Positions 7,328 through 12,131 of a stretch of DNA of 20,229 nucleotides are shown in pieces. The notes beneath the pieces were generated by a model. It searched no databases and was not told where the DNA came from. It saw only the letters and a list, made by a program, of their open reading frames with translations. Where the stretch lies: positions 1 to 20,229 of the IMG/VR virus record IMGVR_UViG_3300009537_000227. One strand, written 5' to 3'. The stretch is from a virus. Position 1 is the stretch's first letter, and every line of letters starts with the position of its first letter. A program made the position numbers and the translations under genes.

Positions 7328-7822
7328 TTACTCCTTTCTCACGGTGATGGACAGGACCGGCGTCGCTATCGGCGATCCGTCCGGATTGGCGACCGCGACG
7401 CGGTCACCGTAGAGCACGGGCAACACCTTGGCCACGAGCCACTTGCGGGTATCGACCCTCAACTTCATCCACTGCACGGCGGCACTATCGACGCGCACCA
7501 CCTCCTTGTCGCCCTTGCCGCCCGCATCGAGCGCGCTGAACGCAACCACCGGATCCTCGTCCGCGAGCTGCATCAATTCCTCGCTCTTGTGCGTCGCGTA
7601 GCTCGCGCGAGCCTCCCTGTCGGCCGCCTTGAGCATGTCGTTCGCGCTCGGCCCGCGCACGCGGCGGTAGAACGTGTTCCAGTCCGGCATCAGCGGATCG
7701 CGCAGGATGTTCAGGAGCGTCTCGCCCTGAGCATGGCGATGCAGAATCTCCAGCAGCACGTCGTCGGAATACTTCTCCTCGACGCCTCCGGGACCGGGCC
7801 CGCGTGGGGGGGTAGTGCCCAT
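7328..7822 (-). CDS. terS: Terminase small subunit (Sf6-type)
   Basis: The 164-residue protein has the pattern of Sf6-like small terminases, which recognise the phage DNA and load the large subunit. An N-terminal helix-turn-helix region covers about residues 20-60 (LLEILHRHAQGETLLNILRD, then MPDWNTFYRRV). A middle helix follows, ADREARASYATHKSEELMQL. The C-terminal motif LRVDTRKWLVAKVLPVLYGD is typical of the family. The start is ATG 7822; the ribosome site is weak (GAGGGG lies about 20 nt upstream). It is the first gene of the leftward block. The next gene follows after 3 nt. Confidence 0.9.
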   Translation of the reverse strand: MGTTPPRGPGPGGVEEKYSDDVLLEILHRHAQGETLLNILRDPLMPDWNTFYRRVRGPSANDMLKAADREARASYATHKSEELMQLADEDPVVAFSALDAGGKGDKEVVRVDSAAVQWMKLRVDTRKWLVAKVLPVLYGDRVAVANPDGSPIATPVLSITVRKE

Positions 7823-7847
7823 ATCCGGCTGAGTGTGCCTGCCCCTC

Positions 7848-7870
7848 GCTGTTCAGGCAAGCTGTTCAGG
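7848..7870. repeat. 10-bp direct repeat (GCTGTTCAGG twice, 13-bp period)
   Basis: GCTGTTCAGG occurs exactly at 7848-7857 and again at 7861-7870, separated by CAA. It sits 26 nt upstream of the terS start. It could be a protein-binding site for control of terS, or part of a packaging recognition site. Only the repeat itself is seen. Confidence 0.55.
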
Positions 7871-7885
7871 AATTCTCCCGGGGCC

Positions 7886-7906
7886 GGTCGCCGCCCTGTG
7901 GCGACC
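7886..7906 (+). terminator. Perfect 7-bp hairpin followed on + strand by TTTT
   Basis: GGTCGCC at 7886-7892 pairs with GGCGACC at 7900-7906 around the loop 7893-7899. On the + strand it is followed by TGCTGCTTTT (7907-7916), so it could be a weak intrinsic terminator for any rightward transcript. On the - strand it lies in the untranslated leader of terS, between the leftward promoter candidate and the gene, and may instead be a leader hairpin. Confidence 0.35.
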
Positions 7907-7912
7907 TGCTGC

Positions 7913-7941
7913 TTTTAACGAAGGCTACAACCCAAGATCAA
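7913..7941 (-). promoter_or_regulatory. Leftward sigma70-like promoter candidate for terS block
   Basis: On the - strand TTGATC (7941-7936) and TTAAAA (7918-7913) are separated by 17 bp. The -10 element is a poor match, so this is a moderate call. It would drive terS and everything to its left, with a leader of about 85 nt containing the hairpin at 7886-7906 and the direct repeat at 7848-7870. Confidence 0.35.
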
Positions 7942-7973
7942 CTACAAAGACTGAGATAGAGACGGGACAGGCC

Positions 7974-8021
7974 GTGACACCGTGACAGCACCGTGACCAT
8001 CCTGTGTGACACCAGCGTGAC
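7974..8021. repeat. Cluster of five GTGAC direct repeats (iteron-like)
   Basis: GTGAC begins at 7974, 7982, 7993, 8006 and 8017, with a related GTGA at 8037. Three copies are CCGTGAC or close to it. Spacings are 8, 11, 13 and 11 bp, close to one helical turn for most, so several could face the same side of DNA. The cluster lies just upstream of the rightward promoter candidate. It could be an operator array or an iteron-like binding site for the replication protein. Confidence 0.45.
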
Positions 8022-8025
8022 GCGG

Positions 8026-8054
8026 TTGCCTCCCGTGTGAAATGGTGGTAGGGT
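8026..8054 (+). promoter_or_regulatory. Rightward sigma70-like promoter candidate
   Basis: TTGCCT (8026-8031) and TAGGGT (8049-8054) are separated by exactly 17 bp. Predicted transcription would start near 8061, only a few bases ahead of the ATG at 8066, so the first transcript would be nearly leaderless. The -10 is imperfect. Confidence 0.4.
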
Positions 8055-8065
8055 CCCAGCCCACT

Positions 8066-8329
8066 ATGAGACGAAAAACGTGGGATGTTCTCGAGTGGGA
8101 TGACGAGCCCCAGAGCAAGGGCTGGACGAACCTGACCTGTGACTGCGGGGTTGATGCTGACGTTCCGTGCTCCTCGAGCGGGCCCAGCGTAATCGCCGGT
8201 ATGGGCATGTCGCTCGTGTTCGATCCTCCCGGGGCCGAGGCGCCAGAAAACTATCTCCCGACCAAGCTGCGCTGCCGCTACTGTCGCCGCATGTACAGCA
8301 GGAGCAAGAGGAAGGAGGCCACTACGTGA
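8066..8329 (+). CDS. Four-cysteine zinc-ribbon-like protein, 87 residues
   Basis: First gene of the rightward block. Cysteines at C25 and C27 (TCDCG) and C70 and C73 (CRYC) could bind one zinc ion, and C35 lies between. The C-terminus is basic (RRMYSRSKRK). A longer in-frame start at 8042 exists, but it overlaps the promoter candidate and has no ribosome site. ATG 8066 also lacks a good one and could be translated from a nearly leaderless mRNA. The stop overlaps the GTG start of the replication gene (GTGA). The role is unknown; DNA or RNA binding is plausible from the cysteine pattern and basic tail. The frame is well supported by coupling; the exact start is not. Confidence 0.65.
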   Translation: MRRKTWDVLEWDDEPQSKGWTNLTCDCGVDADVPCSSSGPSVIAGMGMSLVFDPPGAEAPENYLPTKLRCRYCRRMYSRSKRKEATT

Positions 8330-9120
8330 CTTGGGACCATGGTCAGATCTTCGCCCGCACATTCACGGGCTCGATGATAGGCAGGGGTGGTACGGTGTTC
8401 GCGGTCTGGACTTACGCGATCGCCAACAAGAGCCAGTACGGCAAGGTCGAGCTGAACCCACATCTTCTGGCGGCTGTTATCGGGGACCCGGTCGAGGAGA
8501 TCGGTAAGGCTCTGGATTATCTGTGCTCCCCGGACGAGCTTTCACGCACCAAGGATCACGACGGCCGTCGACTGATCAGGGAGGGGCAGTTCGACTACGT
8601 CGTGGTCAACGCCGCCAAGTACGGCTACGTGGTCGATCTCGAGGCGCGCCGGGCTGGTGACAGGGAGCGCAAGCACAGGGAGAGGGAGAGGGCGCGCGAG
8701 GGTCACACATCGAACGTGCCACGTGAAACATCACCACCGGCCGCGGCGCCGAAGCGCGCGAAGGCTGGGGCTCGTGGGTGCTCTCTGGAGAGCTGGCTCT
8801 CCGGGCACGGGGATCACCTCGAGGAGAAGGTGCGCCACATGGCCAACTGGTGCCGCACCTCTCGTGCGGATCTCAACCCGGCCGCCACGTTCGAGTCCTT
8901 CCGGGACTACTGGAAGGCGAACGCGAACCAGCGCACGGGCAAGAAGATCGACTGGGATGCGGCATGGCGCAACTGGGTCAGGAAGGAGCCTGTGGCCAAG
9001 CCCGGGCAGCAGGTGAGCGACGGCAAGATCACCTGCCGCGGCCTCCCGGGCAAGCCCTGCGGCAAGCGCGTCTCGAGCCACACGGACGGGCTGTGCGATG
9101 CCTGCTACCGCGAAAGATGA
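8326..9120 (+). CDS. Phage replication protein with N-terminal winged helix and C-terminal zinc motif
   Basis: Start GTG 8326 has GAAGGAGG 7 nt upstream and overlaps the preceding stop as GTGA, giving 264 residues. Residues about 10-105 look like a winged-helix domain found in phage replication initiators (FAVWTYAIANKSQYGKVELN, LLAAVIGDPVEEIGKALDYL, then FDYVVVNAAKYGYVVDLE). A very basic linker follows (about 107-125). Residues about 160-215 contain the C-terminal replication-protein pattern FESFRDYWKANANQRTG with DWDAAWRNWVRKE. The last 30 residues hold four cysteines (CRGLPGKPC, LCDAC) and form a probable zinc motif. It likely initiates replication or loads a helicase, as lambda O or DnaD-like proteins do; this is inferred. 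No helicase gene follows. Confidence 0.75.
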   Translation: MTWDHGQIFARTFTGSMIGRGGTVFAVWTYAIANKSQYGKVELNPHLLAAVIGDPVEEIGKALDYLCSPDELSRTKDHDGRRLIREGQFDYVVVNAAKYGYVVDLEARRAGDRERKHRERERAREGHTSNVPRETSPPAAAPKRAKAGARGCSLESWLSGHGDHLEEKVRHMANWCRTSRADLNPAATFESFRDYWKANANQRTGKKIDWDAAWRNWVRKEPVAKPGQQVSDGKITCRGLPGKPCGKRVSSHTDGLCDACYRER

Positions 9121-9335
9121 GCACCCTGCACCTCTACCGCGCCGGGGAGCAGCCGGCCACGCGCTACAGGGTTGGCCTGAACACGCGCAGCCCGTTCTGG
9201 GTGACGTGCCACCCGCGCACACAGCTGTGGGCGATGTGCTGCAAGCGTCGTCGCTACGCGAGGGGTCTCGTGGTGCAGGTGTACTACGACGCGATCTACC
9301 AGTGGTGCAAGCCCGGGCATGGATGCAAACGATGA
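9117..9335 (+). CDS. Small cysteine-rich basic protein, 72 residues
   Basis: ATG 9117 overlaps the stop of the replication gene as ATGA. The product is basic and has cysteines at C31, C41, C42, C64 and C70, with a run of arginines (CCKRRRYARG) and aromatic residues (VQVYYDAIYQWC). A small zinc- or nucleic-acid-binding protein is plausible. I recall small phage proteins with the same TR.P.W.TC.PRT.LWA pattern next to replication genes but know no function. Its stop overlaps the next start as ATGA. Confidence 0.75.
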   Translation: MSTLHLYRAGEQPATRYRVGLNTRSPFWVTCHPRTQLWAMCCKRRRYARGLVVQVYYDAIYQWCKPGHGCKR

Positions 9336-9643
9336 GCCAGCGCATCGTGCGCGACGACTCGGGGCTCCTGCGCTTCCCGTTCGATGCGACCAGCTGGGCC
9401 CGCGGCATGGCCCGCAGGAACCACTGGTGCAGCCTGTGCCAGCTCCTCGTGCCATCCGGGCAGATGATGTACCGCCCCATGCGCGGACGTCACGCGGGCG
9501 CCCGCGGCGGCTACCTCAGGCTGTGCTGGTGCTGCGCCCACTGGCTGATCGACGGCTGCCCCGACGAAGGCGTGAGCTCCACCCTCACCGCGCGCACCGG
9601 CCGCCTCCCGGGCTGGCTGGTCGGCGAGACCGAAAACACTTAA
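9332..9643 (+). CDS. Zinc-ribbon-like protein, 103 residues
   Basis: ATG 9332 overlaps the previous stop (ATGA). Cysteines C33 and C36 (HWCSLC) and C65, C67 and C68 (LCWCCAHW) with nearby histidines suggest a zinc-binding fold. The N-terminus holds RFPFDATSWARGMARRN and the C-terminus is polar (TARTGRLPGWLVGETENT). It is the last gene of the first rightward cluster; a long non-coding stretch follows. It may help the replication protein, judged only by position. I do not recognise the family. Confidence 0.7.
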   Translation: MSQRIVRDDSGLLRFPFDATSWARGMARRNHWCSLCQLLVPSGQMMYRPMRGRHAGARGGYLRLCWCCAHWLIDGCPDEGVSSTLTARTGRLPGWLVGETENT

Positions 9644-9675
9644 TCGATTCTTAAGACCTACTACAGGTTGTGGTG

Positions 9676-9704
9676 TTGCAATCGAGGATATTTTCGTGTA
9701 CACT
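9676..9704 (+). promoter_or_regulatory. Strong rightward sigma70-like promoter
   Basis: TTGCAA (9676-9681) and TACACT (9699-9704) are separated by exactly 17 bp. GTGTACAC (9696-9703), a perfect 8-bp palindrome, overlaps the -10 and could be an operator. Transcription would begin near 9711 and give a leader of about 415 nt before the first gene at 10128. This is one of the two best promoter matches in the window. Confidence 0.6.
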
Positions 9705-9770
9705 GGCGTCGTAGTTCGGTGGTCGGGCCCGGTGCCAGCCGGGTAGGAAAGAGGGAGTCTGGTGGGTCGT

Positions 9771-9811
9771 CCGGGAGCGCCGCCCTCCCGGGGTTCTCGG
9801 GACCGGGAACC
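9771..9811 (+). other. Two adjacent perfect hairpins
   Basis: Stem 1 is CCGGGAG (9771-9777) with CTCCCGG (9785-9791), loop 9778-9784. Stem 2 starts on the next base: GGTTCTCG (9792-9799) with CGGGAACC (9804-9811), one G-U pair and a GGAC tetraloop. Back-to-back stable stems with no gap suggest coaxial stacking in an RNA. Confidence 0.5.
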
Positions 9812-9850
9812 GCGGGCCGGAGTCAAGCCACGCAGTGAAGGGAGTCGTCG

Positions 9851-9865
9851 CGTGCATGATGCACG
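9851..9865. promoter_or_regulatory. Perfect 15-bp dyad (operator candidate)
   Basis: CGTGCAT and ATGCACG flank a single G at 9858. A one-base centre is a poor RNA loop but a normal shape for a dimeric repressor site. No second copy of the full sequence was found by eye. Confidence 0.35.
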
Positions 9866-9894
9866 TCACGGGCTCCAGCGAGGCAGCCTCAGGT

Positions 9895-9908
9895 GGTCAG
9901 TGGTCAGT
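9895..9908. repeat. Tandem 7-bp repeat GGTCAGT x2
   Basis: GGTCAGT at 9895-9901 is followed at once by an identical copy at 9902-9908. It is short and may be chance, but it lies in the gene-free leader. Confidence 0.3.
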
Positions 9909-9970
9909 CGGGATTCAGGTTGGGCCGGGGGTGTTGCTGCTGGGAGGGCCGGACTTCCGCAGGTCAGAGT

Positions 9971-10027
9971 CTCCCGGGTTCGCCCGGGGGTACTCGAGAG
10001 CGCCGCGTCGCGGTGTTCTCGAGTGCC
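9971..10027 (+). other. UUCG-capped hairpin followed by 15-18 bp hairpin
   Basis: CCCGGG at 9973-9978 and 9983-9988 enclose TTCG, an especially stable tetraloop; the stem can extend to 9971 and 9990. Next, ACTCGAGA (9992-9999) pairs with TCTCGAGT (10017-10024). The stem continues inward to 10006 and 10010 with two G-U pairs, leaving the 3-nt loop 10007-10009. It can extend outward to 9989 and 10027, which competes with the first hairpin at 9989-9990, so the two could be mutually exclusive at their junction. It is the strongest hairpin I found in the window. Confidence 0.55.
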
Positions 10028-10041
10028 TGTCGCTGCGCTGG

Positions 10042-10058
10042 GATCGTTCGGAACGATC
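10042..10058. promoter_or_regulatory. Perfect 17-bp dyad (operator candidate)
   Basis: GATCGTTC (10042-10049) and GAACGATC (10051-10058) flank one G. Length and centre fit a site for a dimeric helix-turn-helix protein, such as the one encoded at 18525-18728, though nothing links them directly. As RNA it could form a 7-bp stem with a CGG loop. Confidence 0.4.
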
Positions 10059-10127
10059 GAGCGGTGGCCACGCACTGGGGCTTCGCGCGCTGCCCTCGAA
10101 AGCGCGCTCCTCGAGAAGGAGATCACC

Positions 10128-10301
10128 ATGGAATCCGCAGTCAAGTCGTTCAACTCGCTCAGCGCGTTCGCCGCGTACGCCGCGGCCAGCAACCTCAGCA
10201 TCAAGGTCATGTCGGTCAAGGGCTCGCTCTACAGGCTCGCTGCGATCGACGCGTGGGGCAACAAGGTTGCCTACGCTTCCGGCTTCAAGGTGAAGTCGTG
10301 A
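10128..10301 (+). CDS. Small protein, 57 residues, first gene after structured leader
   Basis: ATG 10128 has AAGGAG 6 nt upstream. The product begins MESAVKSFNSLSAFAAYAAA, an Ala/Ser-rich helix, followed by strand-like stretches (SIKVMSVKGSLYRLAAI, GNKVAYASGFKVKS). There are no cysteines and no signal peptide. It is slightly basic. The family is not recognised. As the promoter-proximal gene behind a long leader, it is a candidate early regulator or host take-over protein, but this is position only. Its stop overlaps the next start as GTGA. Confidence 0.7.
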   Translation: MESAVKSFNSLSAFAAYAAASNLSIKVMSVKGSLYRLAAIDAWGNKVAYASGFKVKS

Positions 10302-10540
10302 TCGCCCGCGTGTTGTTCGTGCTCGCCCTGATCGCCGCAATGCTCGCGCTCCCCGACGCGATGTCGGTGGACGCGGTGTGCGGCAGTGACAGCGAGTGCA
10401 TGGAGATGCACGGCGGCGACGGTGGCCCCGTGCCCGTGTCGTTCGACAACCTGCACCCGAGCGAGTGGGCGGGTGGGCTGATGGAGCCCGCCGTGTACCA
10501 CTTCGAGGGCCCGATCGAAGTTCGCTACTGGGAGGCATAG
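10298..10540 (+). CDS. Small exported cysteine-containing protein, 80 residues
   Basis: Start GTG 10298 overlaps the previous stop (GTGA); AAGG lies about 9 nt upstream. Residues 1 to about 25 form a signal peptide: basic IAR, a hydrophobic run VLFVLALIAAMLAL, and a small-residue end. The mature part has two cysteines (CGSDSEC, C28 and C34) that could form a disulphide, then MEMHGGDGG, a Pro/Ser stretch and an acidic C-terminus ending PIEVRYWEA. Small exported proteins with a C.SD.EC.EMHGGDG motif occur in many phages, with no function I know. It probably acts in the periplasm. No lipobox is seen. Confidence 0.75.
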   Translation: MIARVLFVLALIAAMLALPDAMSVDAVCGSDSECMEMHGGDGGPVPVSFDNLHPSEWAGGLMEPAVYHFEGPIEVRYWEA

Positions 10541-10867
10541 ATGGCACGCAGCCCAAGCATCAAGGAGATCAACAGCGCGATGTCGCGCTCGATCCGCAGT
10601 TTCTGCAAGAAGCTCTCCCACCTTCGCCCCGAGCTGGCATTCCGCTCGGACGGCCGAGGCAAGTTCGTTTCGCGCATCAACGGTGTGAGCGTCATCGTGC
10701 ATGGCAAAGTCATCCGCGCCTCGAATGGTGAGGTGGCTGGCTGGCCGATCGCGAACGTGATCTCCGGCGAGACCGAGAGCGTGTTCTACAACCCGCCGTG
10801 GCTCGAGGGTGGATGCTCGCCCAGCGCGGTGATCGCTGCATACGACCACCATCGAAAAGGAGCCTGA
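10541..10867 (+). CDS. Conserved-looking small protein, 108 residues
   Basis: ATG 10541 follows the previous stop TAG directly, with GGGAGG 5 nt upstream. The N-terminus is a basic helix (SIKEINSAMSRSIRSFCKKL), followed by beta-like stretches (AFRSDGRGKFVSRINGVSVI, HGKVIRAS) and a C-terminal SPSAVIAAYDHHRKGA. It is soluble and basic. The family is not recognised. It belongs to the run of small early genes behind the promoter at 9676-9704. Confidence 0.75.
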   Translation: MARSPSIKEINSAMSRSIRSFCKKLSHLRPELAFRSDGRGKFVSRINGVSVIVHGKVIRASNGEVAGWPIANVISGETESVFYNPPWLEGGCSPSAVIAAYDHHRKGA

Positions 10868-10870
10868 CCT

Positions 10871-11125
10871 ATGGCCAAGAACCTGTTCGGCAAGGCCCGC
10901 AAGCCGGGCAACGCATACGCCAACTGCTACAGCAACGGCTGGCGCTGGGAGATCCTGAAGCTGTACAAGTCGCTCGAGGCCTCGCGCAACGACCCGTTCG
11001 CGCGTGCCTTCTGCTACGTCCACGGCATCGCCGACGAGTACGGTGATGTCTACCTGCGCGACATCCCGGGCGCGTTCTTCGCGCTCGACGCTGCCTACGC
11101 AGACCTGATGAAAAAGGAGGTGTGA
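10871..11125 (+). CDS. Conserved small phage protein, 84 residues
   Basis: ATG 10871 follows AAAGGAG at 8 nt. The sequence pattern NAYANCYSNGWRWEILKLYK, then DPFARAFCYVHG, EYGDVYLRDI, resembles a small family common in phages of proteobacteria with the shape NPYA....GW.W..LK.Y....DP.ARW.....EYGDTY..DI. The function of that family is unknown to me. There is no signal peptide or membrane segment. It is followed at 2 bp by the next gene. I am confident it is a gene. Confidence 0.8.
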   Translation: MAKNLFGKARKPGNAYANCYSNGWRWEILKLYKSLEASRNDPFARAFCYVHGIADEYGDVYLRDIPGAFFALDAAYADLMKKEV

Positions 11126-11126
11126 A

Positions 11127-11525
11127 ATGTTCCTGCTGCACAACGAGATGACCGGGATGCCGGTCACGGTGTACGCGAACCAAGCCGACCGCGAGGGCGT
11201 CGTGCTGGTCGGCTACTCGCACAACCGCAAGTCGTGGGCGCTCGCCGAGTACGTGATGCCCGCCGGGCGCACGTTCCTGCGCCTGCTCCCGCTGGATGAG
11301 CACGGCAACATGGACCCGGACGGTGGGCGCAGCGTGAGCTACAACGCGCTGCCCAAGGGCGCGCTCCTCGCGCTCAGGGCAAATGCGGACGCGGTGCTCC
11401 CGCTCATCAGGGGCGGCTTCGATCGTGAGGTTGCCCCGGACAGCAAGGGGTGGCATCGCCGCCGCATCGAGTCCGAACACACCAAGGCGGCCAACGTCAT
11501 CGCCAGCGTGCTCTACGGTAGCTGA
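11127..11525 (+). CDS. Unknown early protein, 132 residues
   Basis: ATG 11127 is preceded by AAGGAGGTG, a nearly full match to the end of 16S rRNA, 5 nt away. The N-terminus FLLHNEMTGMPVTVYAN resembles a beta-hairpin. A hydrophobic middle LAEYVMPAGRTFLRLLPLDE follows, and a charged C-terminus with two Arg pairs ends in ANVIASVLYGS. No known motif is recognised. It is the last gene before a gap with three hairpins, so it may end one transcription or processing unit. Confidence 0.75.
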   Translation: MFLLHNEMTGMPVTVYANQADREGVVLVGYSHNRKSWALAEYVMPAGRTFLRLLPLDEHGNMDPDGGRSVSYNALPKGALLALRANADAVLPLIRGGFDREVAPDSKGWHRRRIESEHTKAANVIASVLYGS

Positions 11526-11574
11526 GCGTTCAGCCTAGAGGGGCTTCGTGCCCCTCGTGGGTGGATGTTCCACC
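11519..11574 (+). other. Three tandem hairpins in the gap after 11525
   Basis: GCTGA/TCAGC (11521-11534, loop GCGT), GAGGGGC/GCCCCTC (11538-11556, loop TTCGT) and GGTGG/CCACC (11560-11574, loop ATGTT) follow one another. None has a U tail. The ribosome site of the next gene (GGAGG, 11586-11590) follows. They could be RNA-processing or stability elements. Confidence 0.45.
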
Positions 11575-11595
11575 GATCAACGAACGGAGGTTCAG

Positions 11596-11844
11596 ATGAA
11601 ACCGAAGTCAATGACCAACGAGGCCCTCATGCGCGACATGATGCGCTTCAGCAAGTACGGCGCGCTCTCCCAGATGTTCATCATCGACGCGCTGACCAAG
11701 GCATCCAACCGCGTGGTCGAGGCCGGGCTCGAGGTGGTGCGCAAGCAGATGGGCGAGAACTCGATGATCCACCCGGACGCGTGGTACGGCGTCGCCAAGG
11801 AGATCAAGGAGCGCATGGACGCCAACTACAGGAGGGCCGAATGA
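11596..11844 (+). CDS. Conserved small phage protein, 82 residues
   Basis: ATG 11596 has GGAGG 5 nt upstream; an in-frame ATG at 11548 lies in the hairpin region and was rejected. The product contains MTNEALMRDMMRFSKYGALS, then QMFIIDALTKASNRVVEAGL and an end reading WYGVAKEIKERMDANYRR. This overall pattern (helical, with YGAL.Q.F...A and W.GVAKEIK..MD) is one I recall in small genes of many tailed phages, with no known function. It is mostly alpha-helical. Its stop overlaps the next start as ATGA. Confidence 0.8.
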   Translation: MKPKSMTNEALMRDMMRFSKYGALSQMFIIDALTKASNRVVEAGLEVVRKQMGENSMIHPDAWYGVAKEIKERMDANYRRAE

Positions 11845-12131
11845 CCACCACCACCCGAAAGCCCGCAACGCCGCTGCCGTGCAACCTTGAGACGTTGCGG
11901 AATCCCGAGATGGTTAAACGGTGGTTCGATCAGATCGGGACCGATGCCGCAGACGAGATTGACCGCCTCCGCGCCGACCGCGCGCGCCTCATTGCCGCGC
12001 TGCGCGAGTGCAAGAACTATATCGAGCATATCGAGAAACCACGGGCAGGCACTAGCGCGGTGACTTATCGACAGCAAGCGGCTGCGCTGAATACCGCCCG
12101 CGCCCTCCTGCGCGAACTGGGGGAACTGTGA
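11841..12131 (+). CDS. Small coiled-coil protein, 96 residues
   Basis: ATG 11841 overlaps the preceding stop (ATGA) and follows AGGAGGG. The N-terminus MTTTTRKPATPLPCN is polar. Then comes a Trp-containing helix (PEMVKRWFDQIGTDAADEID) and a long heptad-like helix (RLRADRARLIAALRECKNYI) followed by QQAAALNTARALLRELGEL. It is probably a helical oligomer. Its first residues match those of the next gene (MTTTRKP), which hints at a local duplication. The family is not recognised. Confidence 0.75.
   Translation: MTTTTRKPATPLPCNLETLRNPEMVKRWFDQIGTDAADEIDRLRADRARLIAALRECKNYIEHIEKPRAGTSAVTYRQQAAALNTARALLRELGEL

Larger units (their letters stand above)
9644..10127 (+). other. Non-coding control region with promoter and structured leader
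   Basis: A 484-nt stretch with no credible gene in a window where most genes overlap. The first about 60 nt are AT-richer and carry a promoter. The remainder is GC-rich and full of inverted repeats: 9728-9743, 9771-9791, 9792-9811, 9851-9865, 9971-9990, 9989-10027, 10042-10058 and 10085-10107. Open frames across it are arginine-rich, lack ribosome sites and run into the next gene in the wrong frame. It could be a structured regulatory RNA, an antitermination leader or a replication origin. Confidence 0.6.
9711..10127 (+). ncRNA. Candidate structured leader RNA
   Basis: From the predicted transcription start to the next gene the RNA would form several separate hairpins. They are CCCGG/CCGGG at 9728-9743, CCGGGAG/CTCCCGG at 9771-9791, GGTTCTCG/CGGGAACC at 9792-9811 with a GGAC loop, CCCGGG-UUCG-CCCGGG at 9973-9988, an 18-bp stem at 9989-10006 with 10010-10027, and GCGCGCT/AGCGCGC at 10085-10107. 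None is followed by a U run, so they are not ordinary terminators. A regulatory or antiterminating leader, or a stable phage RNA, fits. No known RNA family was recognised. Confidence 0.4.

Noticed and set aside
146-9706. Shared 12-mer CGTGTACACTGG near 146 and at 9695
   Set aside because: A 12-base match is expected several times by chance in 20 kb, and one copy lies inside a gene.
9644-10127. tRNA or tRNA-like gene in the leader
   Set aside because: No cloverleaf with T-arm and acceptor stem could be assembled by eye; hairpins do not have tRNA spacing.
9866-10219. Open frame on the - strand across the leader
   Set aside because: Overlaps the strong-ribosome-site gene at 10128 on the other strand and has no leftward operon context.
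9835-10293. Open frame on the + strand across the structured leader
   Set aside because: Starts at GTG without a ribosome site, is Ser/Arg-rich, crosses perfect hairpins, and ends inside the 10128-10301 gene in another frame.
11538-11556. Intrinsic terminator after gene 11127
   Set aside because: The hairpin is strong but is followed by GTGGGTGG rather than a U run.
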